DNA from: Hwanghaeella grinnelliae | GTDB lineage: Bacteria; Pseudomonadota; Alphaproteobacteria; UBA8366; Aestuariispiraceae | Assembly: GCF_004005845.1 (NCBI RefSeq) | Contig: NZ_SADE01000001.1 | Location: forward strand, 372,001 to 436,000 | Reading direction: 5' to 3' | DNA length: 64,000 bases | The notes under the pieces: generated by a model | Database searches by the model: none | Seen by the model: only the letters and a program-made list of their open reading frames with translations | What the model was told of the DNA's origin: nothing | Position numbers and translations under genes: made by a program | In this document: positions 8,781 to 17,382 of the stretch, one piece after another | Numbering within the stretch: position 1 is the stretch's first letter | Layout: each line of letters begins with the position of its first letter

Positions 8781-9548
8781 TTAGGACCGCTTGGCTTTGC
8801 GTTTCTCCAACACAACCATCAACCGGAAGGCCAGGATCGGGCCTATGAAAGGCATCAGCACCTGTTCCAGACGGATCAAACTTTCCGCCGCGCTTGCGGA
8901 AAGCAGGGACCATGATTTGAAACCACCCGTCATTGGGTAGGCAAACAAGCTCAACCATTGCCGGTCGATCAAGGTAAAGCCCGGAAAGGTCTCCGCGAAG
9001 GCGATCCTGTGTTCCTGGCGCTTGAACAGCAAGGTCGGAATGCCTTGGTTCGAATCGAACGGGTCCTTGGTTGGATCGGGTGTCGACGCGACGGGCCCAA
9101 GCGGGTCGACAGACATATCGACCGGTTCCTCGTGCAGGTAGTTGTAAAACAGCCAACTGACCGGCGTGATGCCGGGTTCGATCAGGGCCACCCGGCCACC
9201 CGGCTTCAGCACGCGAAGCGCTTCCGCGAAAAAGGCCCGCGGATGTTCGATATGGTGAAGCACGTCCAGCATGGTGATGCCGTCGAATGTGTCATCCGCG
9301 AACGGTAGGGTTTGCGCGTCGGCACAGACATCGACCCAGGGGGTTGGCAGGATGTCGATGGTGGTGACATCCGCATCGGGCTTCGCATCCCGCAGATTGC
9401 CGGACCCTGAACCGACCTCCAGATATCGTCCTGCCGCCGGCAAGGCATTCAGCATGCGCCGGTGGTAGTCGCCATAGACCGCCCGCAACGCCGGTTTGCG
9501 TTCCCAGACACGACGGTGTTCCGCCAGCCGCGGGTCGATCGCGGTCAT
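8781..9548 (-). CDS. Class I SAM-dependent methyltransferase
   Basis: This is a 255-residue methyltransferase with LEVGSGSGNLRD (motif I), VTTIDILPTPWVDVCADA, then TLPFADDTFDGITMLDVLHHIEHP and LKPGGRVALIEPG. The C-terminal 100 residues include hydrophobic stretches (SWLFYNYL and the segment MPFIGPILAFRLMVVLE), suggesting membrane contact or a lipid-linked substrate. Its start lies three bases after the stop of the methyltransferase-glycosyltransferase gene, so they are one operon, and its function is probably in the same glycan or glycolipid pathway. Confidence 0.85.
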   Translation of the reverse strand: MTAIDPRLAEHRRVWERKPALRAVYGDYHRRMLNALPAAGRYLEVGSGSGNLRDAKPDADVTTIDILPTPWVDVCADAQTLPFADDTFDGITMLDVLHHIEHPRAFFAEALRVLKPGGRVALIEPGITPVSWLFYNYLHEEPVDMSVDPLGPVASTPDPTKDPFDSNQGIPTLLFKRQEHRIAFAETFPGFTLIDRQWLSLFAYPMTGGFKSWSLLSASAAESLIRLEQVLMPFIGPILAFRLMVVLEKRKAKRS

Positions 9549-9551
9549 CGA

Positions 9552-11006
9552 TCAGAAGGCTTTCAGCTTGCGCCAGGCGAAGACCACCATCTTCAGAAGC
9601 AGCCACCCGTCGCGGAACCGTGAAATCTGCGGCGACCCATAGGTCCGATCCGCGTAGCGCACCGGGATTTCCACGATCTTGAGGTTCAGCTTGGCGGCGC
9701 CGAAGATCAGGTCGAAATCGCCGAAAGGATCGAAATCGCCGAAATAGGACCTATTGGCGATCAGGTTTTCGTAATCCTTCTTCGTGATCACCTTGGTGCC
9801 GCACAAGGTGTCGGTGAAACGCTGGTTCAGAAGGTAGGAAAATATCAGCGCGAAGGTGCGGTTTGCCCAATAGTTCAGGAACCGCATGGCGCCGTGCTCC
9901 ATGGGGTAGACAAGGCGGGTGCCGTTTATGAACTCTCCCTTACCGCGCGCGATTGCGTCGTAGTATTTCGGTATTTCCTCCGGCGGCATGGTCAGGTCGG
10001 CGTCCAGGATCATCAACACATCGCCGCGCGCTTCATCGAAGCCTTTGCGCACCGCGTCTCCTTTGCCCTTGCCGGGCTGTTTGAAGACCTTGATGTCCCA
10101 TTCGTCCTTATAGGCATCGCGGACCCGTTCGCATTCTTCGTATGTTCCGTCGGAGGAATTACCCTCCACATAGAGGATTTCGATATCGTCGGCGAAACGC
10201 GGCAAGCGTTTCACGGCGTTCTCGATATTGCCTTTCTCGTTCCGGCAGGGAACCAGGACAGTGGCACTCAGATTGCGCCGTTTTGCATGCCGTTCCGACC
10301 GCGCAACCAGATAGTGGCGCAGGCAAAGGCGCCGAATGCCCGGAAGGGTGCCGATGAAGCGGTTCAGCGCGGTGCCGATACCGAACAGATGGTGCGGCAC
10401 CAATTGCCGCCATTCCTGCCGAATGACTTCGAAATCCGACAGGTTCAGCAGATTGGCGATGTCGTGATGGCCGAGGTAGTTCACCTCCGGCTGCGGCATT
10501 CTCAATCCCATCATTTCGGTCAGCTTCAGCGCCGGTTCCCAGAGATGAGAGTAGTAGGAGACGACGAGGCGCGTATTGGCGTCGCAGAAACGGTGCAGCG
10601 ATTTGAAGGTTTCCTCGCAGTCATCCAGATAACCGATCGTGTCGGAAAGCAGGATGAAATCGAATGTCCCCTTGATCTTTCTGTTGTTGGCGAGCGCTTC
10701 GATATCGGCCACATGGAAGGTCATGTCCGGGTGCTTCGACGAGGCGATCTCGATCATCTCTTCGGAAAAATCGACCCCGACCCCAACGGAGGGTTTCAAC
10801 CGCTCCAGTGTCCGCCCTGTGCCGCACCCCAGTTCGAGAACCCGCGACCCTTCGGGAATAACGAACTTCAGATAGGCCAGATCGGCGTTATGGAATGGGC
10901 TGTTCCGGTCGATCCAGTGATCGCGGATCTTGGCTATGTCGTCGGCATAGTCGCGAATGGCGCGTTTGCGCGGCGAAAGAGTCATGCCTGTCGTACCATT
11001 TGTCAT
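9552..11006 (-). CDS. Bifunctional methyltransferase / family 2 glycosyltransferase fusion
   Basis: This is a 484-residue two-domain protein. Residues about 1-230 are a class I methyltransferase (VLELGCGTGRTLERL at 56-70; FDFILLSDTIGYLDD). Residues about 246-484 are a GT-A glycosyltransferase of the polyprenyl-phosphate sugar transferase type: ATVLVPCRNEKGNIENAV, the sugar-nucleotide site LMILDADLTMPPEEIP (DAD near residue 335), and DTLCGTKVITKKDY. The ATG at 11006 overlaps the upstream stop as ATGA, which fixes the start. The neighbours are a flippase-like membrane protein and another methyltransferase. I infer synthesis of a methylated, lipid-linked sugar; acceptor and donor are unknown. 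Confidence 0.85.
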   Translation of the reverse strand: MTNGTTGMTLSPRKRAIRDYADDIAKIRDHWIDRNSPFHNADLAYLKFVIPEGSRVLELGCGTGRTLERLKPSVGVGVDFSEEMIEIASSKHPDMTFHVADIEALANNRKIKGTFDFILLSDTIGYLDDCEETFKSLHRFCDANTRLVVSYYSHLWEPALKLTEMMGLRMPQPEVNYLGHHDIANLLNLSDFEVIRQEWRQLVPHHLFGIGTALNRFIGTLPGIRRLCLRHYLVARSERHAKRRNLSATVLVPCRNEKGNIENAVKRLPRFADDIEILYVEGNSSDGTYEECERVRDAYKDEWDIKVFKQPGKGKGDAVRKGFDEARGDVLMILDADLTMPPEEIPKYYDAIARGKGEFINGTRLVYPMEHGAMRFLNYWANRTFALIFSYLLNQRFTDTLCGTKVITKKDYENLIANRSYFGDFDPFGDFDLIFGAAKLNLKIVEIPVRYADRTYGSPQISRFRDGWLLLKMVVFAWRKLKAF

Positions 11007-11977
11007 GCTGTCGGGCCTGGGGATTGCGTTTGTGGCAACTCGTATCGCCTGCGGGCCATAAGCCAAAACACACCGCCGGGCAAGCCTACTGCGACCTGGA
11101 CGAGGCCGAAAAGGACCGACAGGGCCAAGGCTTCCGGTTCAGAAACAGAGGCATAGGACAGCGCCAGTACCAGCACACCCTCTCGCAGGCCCCAGCCGGC
11201 GATGGTCACCGGAATGGTCGCGATCAGGATTGCAACGGGCAGCACCGCCATGGTGACACTGTAATCGACCTGGACGTCGATGCCGAGTGCGAGGACGTAG
11301 AATGAGGACAGGGCCAGGGTCTGGCCGATCAACGTGGCTAAACCGACCTTCAGCAGCATCGCTGGGGTCAGCAAAACTTCACGCGCCTGCTTGGACATAT
11401 TCAGAAACTCGGCGACCACTTTCCATCGGCGGAGGGAATGCGGCAGCGCGTCGAGCACGAGGAACAGGACAAACGCGGCCAAGGCTGCGGCCAGCAAAAA
11501 GACGACACCCTGTTGCATGACCGGATCTGTAATCAGGTGGAACATCGACGGCAGGAACGCTGCCGAAATTATCACGATGCCGAGCAAGCCGAAGGCTCGA
11601 TCCAATAACACACTGGACGTCGCGCGTGACAGTCTAAGACCGCCGTCCCGTGCCAATCGGAAAACCCGAATAGCGTCGCCACCAACTGAGGAGGGCAGGG
11701 CCTGATTGAAGAATAGCCCCTCCATCGTCCATCGGAAGAACCGACTGTAACGCGGCGACTCCCCTTGCATGTCCGACAGGAACTTCCAGCGCAGCGCGAT
11801 GATGAACTGCTGGGCCGTTACCATGCCGATAGCAATCAGGATTGGTCCCGGATGGGCCGAAGAGACAAGCCCCAAAGCTTGCCCCAGCTCGATCTCAAGG
11901 GCGAGATAGGAAAGCAGGCCGAGCGTGACCCCAACTTTTAGAAGGGTCCACAGGATTCGTTTGGCTTTATCGCTCAT
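11003..11977 (-). CDS. Flippase-like / LPG-synthase-type (UPF0104) integral membrane protein
   Basis: This is a 324-residue protein with about eight hydrophobic segments. It matches the lysylphosphatidylglycerol synthase transmembrane region / UPF0104 family: an early LKVGVTLGLLSYLALEIE, the conserved RWKFLSDMQ and FFNQALPSSVGGDAIRVFRLAR, and the C-terminal TIAGWGLREGVLVLAL. Members often sit beside GT2 glycosyltransferases and are thought to assist lipid-linked sugar synthesis or translocation. That fits here, where its stop overlaps the methyltransferase-glycosyltransferase start. It lacks the catalytic domain of MprF, so it is not a lysyl transferase. It is probably the first gene of the operon. 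Confidence 0.82.
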   Translation of the reverse strand: MSDKAKRILWTLLKVGVTLGLLSYLALEIELGQALGLVSSAHPGPILIAIGMVTAQQFIIALRWKFLSDMQGESPRYSRFFRWTMEGLFFNQALPSSVGGDAIRVFRLARDGGLRLSRATSSVLLDRAFGLLGIVIISAAFLPSMFHLITDPVMQQGVVFLLAAALAAFVLFLVLDALPHSLRRWKVVAEFLNMSKQAREVLLTPAMLLKVGLATLIGQTLALSSFYVLALGIDVQVDYSVTMAVLPVAILIATIPVTIAGWGLREGVLVLALSYASVSEPEALALSVLFGLVQVAVGLPGGVFWLMARRRYELPQTQSPGPTA

Positions 11978-12114
11978 GGTCCGTTTGGCCGCCCGCGTTC
12001 TCTGAACGCCGAATCTGTTCCCTTTATCGTGGCGGCCCGGTTGGTAGACGGTTCCGCGGCGTTGAGCAAGAAAAGCCTACGATCTTGCCGGGCGCGGTTC
12101 ATGCGCGGGACACA

Positions 12115-14088
12115 TCAATTCTGGATAACTTCGCTGGCAGTACCGCTGGATTCGGCTTCCATATCGGCATCGCCGGGGCCGGTTGTACCCACGCCCACCT
12201 CTTTCTCGGCGATGGCAACAGCGACCGCGGCCAGACCGGCGGCACGTGCCGGGGGATGTTCCATTTCACGGGCGGCACGGATGGCAAGGTCTATCTCTCC
12301 GGTCTTCGCTGCGGCGATAGCGACCCGTGTCAGGGAGGAAAATCGAGGGGCGCGGAAATTGCCGGACGGTGTTCTGTCGTTCAAGGCGTCCCCTTCGGGC
12401 ACGGGAATCCGCGCAGCGGTATCGAAGGCAGCGAGAATATCGCCAATTGCGATCTGGCCTTTCACGATATCGGCCAGGACACGCGGGAAATTCGGGTCGC
12501 TTCTATTGAGCCAGGCATTGCGCCACGCGCTGCTCAAGGTTCTGTTGGCGCGTTCATGCTCGCCGCGTAGGGCTTCCGCGGCGGCAAGGTGGGACATGGC
12601 TGCAACGCGTATCACGTCGTTGTCGATCAGATCCGCAAGCTTGCGCACTTCCCCGAACACCACTGGGTCGTTTTCTGGGTCACCGACTTCCAAATGGGCG
12701 TTCAAAACCAGTTCAATCGCTTCGGGGATATATTCCGTTTGGGTCTCGAAACCGGTCGGCTCGAAGGCTCTTGCGATCAAGTTCGCCGCTTCTTTCTCAT
12801 TGCCGGCTTTGGCGCGCATCACGGCGACTTTGGCGAAAATTTGCGAACGCATGCTGACATAGGGCACGTAATCCACAAGAACCAGCGCGGCGTCCGGGTT
12901 GTTCTGTTTCAACAACTCATCCGCCATGCCCATCAGCGCCCGGGCTTGGTCCAAACGGTCCTGGATTTGGCCCGCTGTCGTGAATGCATCCGCCAAACGG
13001 CCGACCCGCGTCTGTTCCCGCACCATGAAGGCAAGGGCGGAACTCCGGACCTCAGGGTTGTCGATGGTGCTGGCGGCTTCCATGGCAAGGGTGAACAGCG
13101 GCACGGCCGCGTCGTCATTTCCCTGATCCGCCAGGGCACGCGCGACTGAACTGACGCCGCGGACCTGCTCAGGCCCTTCCTCGACCTGCCGCATCACCTC
13201 CATAGCCTCTTCCAACTGACCGGCGAGGATCATCGACCCGGCCAGGCGGGCAAAGGCGCGGTCACGCCCATCGCGGCCGCCCTGTTCGATCAATTCGCGG
13301 GCGCGGCTGAACGTCTTCCGCGCACCCGCTTCGTCGGCGATAGCTGCTTGGGCCTCGCCGATATCGATGAACAGGTGTGACGTCTTGTTTGACGGGTTCG
13401 CGATCTTCTCCGCTTGTTCGAAGGCGGCGGCCAGAACTGCCTTGGCATTGCTCAAGGCTTTAGGGTTGTCGCCGGCATCGTCGAAAGAGGCTGAGGCGGC
13501 CTGCTGCAGGGCGCGGACCCGTTGCAACGGGTCGGGGATTTTTTCGGCCGACGCGATTGCTGCATTCAGCTGGCCGAGCTTTGCCTGTTTCTTGGCGATT
13601 ACACGAAGCAAGTCCGCGCCGCCAATGCCGATTTCGCCGCCGGAGGTAACCGTCTTCATCGCCTGGTTGAGGTAGTTCAGGGCCTTCTCGCGTTCACCCG
13701 CCGTTTCATAGTGGTCACCGATCGCACCCAAGGAACGCGCCCGCCACAGGACATCTTCGATCCGCCGCAATTCGGCCATGGCGTCTTCAATATTGCCGCG
13801 CGCGATCTGGGCCCGGACAATACCATTCAGGGCCTGGCCCTGTTCGTCGGGGGTTTCCAGCGACAAGGCGACGAAGCGCAGACGGATGAACGGATCTTGC
13901 TGGATCCGGCGGGTAACCTCATCGACCTGATTGACCAGCTCGTCCTGCTGCTGCTGCGCGAAGGCCGTTCCCGTATAGTGCGACCAGGATAGCGCTACCG
14001 CCGCCGATAGGGCGCCGGTCCGCAGAAGCCTTACCGTCGTGCGGATGCCCGATCTAGCCGAATACACGCTTGAAAATCGTTTCCACAT
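12115..14088 (-). CDS. Secreted TPR-repeat protein of unknown function
   Basis: This is a 657-residue, almost wholly helical protein. A signal-like N-terminus has a basic start, a hydrophobic run near TGALSAAVALSWS and an Ala-x-Ala before QQQQ, suggesting export to the periplasm. The rest is many degenerate TPR-like helical pairs (for example AQIARGNIEDAMAELRRIED, AFARLAGSMILAGQLEEAMEVM), with alternating helix lengths and no catalytic motif. The preferred ATG at 14088 lies inside the 3' end of purB, overlapping by 35 bases; a GTG at 14067 is also possible. Neither has a clear ribosome site, so expression may be coupled to purB. It resembles TPR lipoprotein-type scaffolds but I cannot name a family. 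Confidence 0.72.
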   Translation of the reverse strand: MWKRFSSVYSARSGIRTTVRLLRTGALSAAVALSWSHYTGTAFAQQQQDELVNQVDEVTRRIQQDPFIRLRFVALSLETPDEQGQALNGIVRAQIARGNIEDAMAELRRIEDVLWRARSLGAIGDHYETAGEREKALNYLNQAMKTVTSGGEIGIGGADLLRVIAKKQAKLGQLNAAIASAEKIPDPLQRVRALQQAASASFDDAGDNPKALSNAKAVLAAAFEQAEKIANPSNKTSHLFIDIGEAQAAIADEAGARKTFSRARELIEQGGRDGRDRAFARLAGSMILAGQLEEAMEVMRQVEEGPEQVRGVSSVARALADQGNDDAAVPLFTLAMEAASTIDNPEVRSSALAFMVREQTRVGRLADAFTTAGQIQDRLDQARALMGMADELLKQNNPDAALVLVDYVPYVSMRSQIFAKVAVMRAKAGNEKEAANLIARAFEPTGFETQTEYIPEAIELVLNAHLEVGDPENDPVVFGEVRKLADLIDNDVIRVAAMSHLAAAEALRGEHERANRTLSSAWRNAWLNRSDPNFPRVLADIVKGQIAIGDILAAFDTAARIPVPEGDALNDRTPSGNFRAPRFSSLTRVAIAAAKTGEIDLAIRAAREMEHPPARAAGLAAVAVAIAEKEVGVGTTGPGDADMEAESSGTASEVIQN

Positions 14089-15361
14089 GCTTGGTATGAT
14101 AATCCAGGTCAAAAAGCGCATTGACCTCATCTTCGCTCAAATACGCCCGGATGTCTGCATCTTCGACGGCGAGTTCCTGCAAGGGGCGGCCTTGGTGCCA
14201 GCTTTCCATCGCATTTTTCTGGACCAGTCGATACGCGTCTTCCCGGCTCGCGCCCGCTTGGGTCAGCGCCAGGAGGATACGTTGCGAATTATGCAAACCG
14301 CCCAAGGATTCAAGATTCGCATGCATTCGGTCGGAATAAACGACCATGTTTTCAATCATGCCGGCCATGCGGTTCAGCGCGAAGTCCAGCGTAACCGTCG
14401 CATCGGGACCGATCATCCGCTCGACGGAGGAATGGGAGATATCCCGCTCGTGCCACAGGGCGACGTTTTCCAACGCCGGGACAACGGCGGATCGGACGAT
14501 GCGCGCGAGGCCCGTCAGGTTTTCCGAAAGGACCGGGTTGCGCTTGTGCGGCATGGCGCTGGAGCCTTTCTGGCCCTTGGAGAAGAACTCTTCCGCTTCC
14601 CGCAATTCAGTGCGCTGCAGATGCCGGACTTCCACCGCCACGTTCTCCATGGAACTGGCGATGACGCCGAGAGCCGAGAAGAACGCCGCATGCCTGTCAC
14701 GCGGGATGACTTGCGTGGAGATCGGCTCCGGCTGAAGGCCCAGTTTTCCTGCCACATATTCCTCGACGAAGGGATCGATATTGGCGAAGGTGCCGACCGC
14801 GCCCGAAATGGCGCAGGTCGCGATTTCTTCCCGGGCACGCTCCAGGCGCTGCTTGCCGCGCGCGAATTCCGCATAATGTTTGGCGAGCTTAAGGCCAAAG
14901 GTCACCGGTTCCGCATGGATGCCATGGCTGCGGCCGATGGTGGGCGTGAACTTATGCTCGATCGCCCGGGTCTTGAGGGCGTTCAACACCCGGTCCATAT
15001 CCGCCAGCAGTAGGTCGGCGGCCTGCGTAAGCTGCAGGTTGAAGCAAGTGTCCAGCACATCCGACGACGTCATGCCCTGGTGCACGAAGCGGGACATCTC
15101 ACCCACTTGGTCGGCCAATTCCGTCGTAAAGGCGATGACGTCATGTTTCGTTTCGCGCTCAATGGCGTCGATACGGGCGATGCGATCTTCCGTATAGGGC
15201 TTGTCCCCACCGGCCCAGACGGCGGCGGCCGCGTCCTTCGGAATGACACCCAACTCGGCCTGTGCATCACAGGCATGTGCCTCTATCAGGAACCAAAGGC
15301 GGAACTTGTTGGCCGGCTCCCAGATCTGCGTCATTTCCGGGCGGGAGTAGCGAGGTATCAT
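14054..15361 (-). CDS. purB: Adenylosuccinate lyase
   Basis: PurB acts twice in purine synthesis, releasing fumarate from SAICAR and from adenylosuccinate. The 435-residue sequence starts MIPRYSRPEMTQIWEP, as in family members. It contains the signature loop GSSAMPHKRNP, the TSSDVLDTC region and GRSHGIHAEPVTFG with the catalytic His. The ATG at 15361 has GGAAAGG about nine bases upstream; a longer frame to 15403 would add an atypical N-terminus. The 3' end overlaps the following TPR gene. Confidence 0.96.
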   Translation of the reverse strand: MIPRYSRPEMTQIWEPANKFRLWFLIEAHACDAQAELGVIPKDAAAAVWAGGDKPYTEDRIARIDAIERETKHDVIAFTTELADQVGEMSRFVHQGMTSSDVLDTCFNLQLTQAADLLLADMDRVLNALKTRAIEHKFTPTIGRSHGIHAEPVTFGLKLAKHYAEFARGKQRLERAREEIATCAISGAVGTFANIDPFVEEYVAGKLGLQPEPISTQVIPRDRHAAFFSALGVIASSMENVAVEVRHLQRTELREAEEFFSKGQKGSSAMPHKRNPVLSENLTGLARIVRSAVVPALENVALWHERDISHSSVERMIGPDATVTLDFALNRMAGMIENMVVYSDRMHANLESLGGLHNSQRILLALTQAGASREDAYRLVQKNAMESWHQGRPLQELAVEDADIRAYLSEDEVNALFDLDYHTKHVETIFKRVFG

Positions 15362-15581
15362 TGTAGCGTGCCTTTCCGATGGGCCTGAACGTCTATGCGG
15401 CAATTGACCTGAGTCGGCGGCGTTATGCCATTGTGTTGCGGTGAAGGCAAAACGCTTGTGCCGGGCTGCAAGCCATATTGGCTAATTCGCGCGCCGGCCT
15501 TACGCTGCAACTGGATGGACGGATAGGGGCGATCGGCCGCTTAAGGCAAGATTGCCGTGTGATTATTGGAAGGGTAACGCG

Positions 15582-16301
15582 ATGCAGTATCAGGAAGAAC
15601 GGCAGAATCTCGCCGCGGCCCTGCGTTGGGCGGCGAAATACGACCTCCACGAAGGGATCGACAATCATTTCAGTGTTGAAGTGGGTGAAGACCGTTATCT
15701 GATCAACCCCTGGGAAGTGCATTGGTCCGAGGTGAAAGCCAGCGATGTCCTGGTCATCGACAGCAAGGGGAATGTTCTGGAAGGCGAGCACACGATCGAA
15801 GCCACGGCCTTCTACATCCATCTGGCGATGCACCGGATGAACCCGCATGCCAAGGTTATCCTGCATACCCATATGCCGTATATAACGGCGCTCGCGAGCA
15901 CCGAAGGCGGGCGGCTCGAAATGGTCAGTCAGAACGCGATCCGCTTCCACAATCGGATTTCCTATGACGATGAGTATAACGGGCTGGGCGACGACGATGA
16001 CGAAGGGGCGCGCATGGCTTCGAAGCTTGGCAACAATACGACGATGGTCATGGCCAATCATGGTGTGATCTGCGTCGGCCCGACGGTCGGCGCGGCTTTC
16101 GACGACCTGTATTTCCTGGAAAAGGCGGCGAAGATTCAGGTCATCGCGGAATCGACCGGCAGACCGTTGAAGCAGATTCCGGAGGATGTCGTGGAATCGA
16201 CCGCTCAGGCGATCCGTGAAATTCACACGGACTATTCCGGCAGCCATTGGAAGGTGCTGTGCCGCATGCTTGCAAAAGAAAGTCCGGAATACCTGCAGTA
16301 G
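15582..16301 (+). CDS. Class II aldolase/adducin family protein
   Basis: This is a 239-residue zinc-dependent aldolase-like protein. The metal-binding pattern is visible: NHFSVEVG near the start, LHTHMPY (two His) near residue 99 and MANHGVICVG near residue 161, typical of fuculose-phosphate aldolase and adducin-head proteins. The acidic stretch GLGDDDDEGARM is characteristic of the adducin-like subgroup, whose substrates are largely unknown. The ATG at 15582 has GGAAGG eight bases upstream. It stands alone between purB (divergent) and radC (convergent) and is followed by an intrinsic terminator. Confidence 0.85.
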   Translation: MQYQEERQNLAAALRWAAKYDLHEGIDNHFSVEVGEDRYLINPWEVHWSEVKASDVLVIDSKGNVLEGEHTIEATAFYIHLAMHRMNPHAKVILHTHMPYITALASTEGGRLEMVSQNAIRFHNRISYDDEYNGLGDDDDEGARMASKLGNNTTMVMANHGVICVGPTVGAAFDDLYFLEKAAKIQVIAESTGRPLKQIPEDVVESTAQAIREIHTDYSGSHWKVLCRMLAKESPEYLQ

Positions 16302-16339
16302 GGTATCCGCGTAAACAGGCATTGTTCCTGTTTTGTAGA

Positions 16340-16369
16340 GAGGTGGGCTCGCGCCCGCCTCTTTCTTTT
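16340..16369 (+). terminator. Intrinsic terminator after the aldolase-like gene
   Basis: A nine-pair stem GAGGTGGGC / GCCCGCCTC (one G-T pair), with loop TCGC, is followed by TTTCTTTT. It lies 38 bases after the aldolase stop and just before the convergent radC stop. The T-rich side is on the plus strand, so it acts mainly on rightward transcripts. Confidence 0.8.
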
Positions 16370-16370
16370 C

Positions 16371-17096
16371 CTACAGCAAGCCTTCCGCCTTGAAGCTGGT
16401 TTGCTCGTTTCGCCCGATGATGATGTGGTCGTGAAGGCGTATGCCTAGCTTTTCCGCGGCATCCCTGATTTCGTTGGTCATGTGGATGTCGTCCTTGCTG
16501 GGGGTAGGGTCGCCGCTTGGGTGATTGTGCACTAGGATAAGGGCCGATGCGTGCAGGTCCAAAGCCCGCTTCATCACTTCCCGCGGGTAGAGCGGCGTGT
16601 GATTGACTGTGCCCCGCTGCTGTACCTCATCAGCGATCAGACGGTTCTTGTTGTCCAGAAACAACAGGCGCAGGTGTTCGACCTTCTCCCGCGACATGGC
16701 AATGTGCAAATAACTGATCAGATTATCCCAGGAGGAAATCACCGGCTGTTCCATGACCTGTTGTTGGGCAAGGCGCAGAGCGGCCGTTTGCACCAGCTTA
16801 ATCGGCACCACGGCGGCGTCCTTGATCCCCTTTGTCTTGGCAAGGTCAACCGGGTCCGCTGAAATCACTGCGGCGAGGTTCCCGAACCGGGCGATCAGAT
16901 CCTTGGCGATCGGTTTCGTATCCACCCGCGGCAGCGCAAGGGCCAGCAGCATCTCCAGGATCTCATAATCTTCCATCGATGCGCCGAGATCCCGCAGAAA
17001 CCTCTCGCGCAATCGGCCGCGATGACCGGCATAGTGCGGCTTCGGCGGTGGTGTTTTGGCCTTTGAGCCATCGCCCGACGGTACGCTTCCGGTCAT
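16371..17096 (-). CDS. radC: RadC family JAB-domain protein (DNA repair-associated)
   Basis: This is a 241-residue protein with an N-terminal helix-hairpin-helix-like region (residues about 25-105: YAGHRGRLRERFL, ARFGNLAAVISA) and a C-terminal JAB/MPN metallopeptidase-like domain carrying the conserved HNHPSGDPTPSKDD. RadC was named from a repair phenotype later traced to recG, and its activity is unknown. In many alphaproteobacteria radC lies beside map; here 6.7 kb separates them. The frame opens at the ATG at 17096. Confidence 0.93.
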   Translation of the reverse strand: MTGSVPSGDGSKAKTPPPKPHYAGHRGRLRERFLRDLGASMEDYEILEMLLALALPRVDTKPIAKDLIARFGNLAAVISADPVDLAKTKGIKDAAVVPIKLVQTAALRLAQQQVMEQPVISSWDNLISYLHIAMSREKVEHLRLLFLDNKNRLIADEVQQRGTVNHTPLYPREVMKRALDLHASALILVHNHPSGDPTPSKDDIHMTNEIRDAAEKLGIRLHDHIIIGRNEQTSFKAEGLL

Positions 17097-17382
17097 TCTT
17101 TTGGCCCTGTCCCAGTGGCGCTCATCATCATCGACCCAATCCGTGCCGACGCGGTTGCAACTGAGGAATTCTGCGCGCGCGGCCCTCCCATAGTACCCGA
17201 CGCACCGGATGTGTCATCCGCGTCCATGGGCAAACCGACGTCGCGCAACAGGCGCGGTCTTAAAGATATATTAGTGAAAACGCACTTACAGATACACCTG
17301 CAACAGGATCTCCGTTGGTGGATGTAAGCCTCTTGCCGCAGTTTTGACCTTTCCGGAACCGGTGAAGCCCTAGGCAGTTAGT

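Noticed and set aside
14039-15013. Plus-strand frame of 324 codons across purB
   Set aside because: Antisense shadow of purB; no family features or ribosome site.
15423-16322. Minus-strand frame of 299 codons
   Set aside because: It lies opposite the class II aldolase-like gene, which has clear zinc motifs and a ribosome site. The antisense product is not protein-like.
17097-17382. Mobile-element end or attachment site at the start of the accessory block
   Set aside because: No inverted terminal repeat, direct duplication, integrase or tRNA was seen there or near 23.8 kb.
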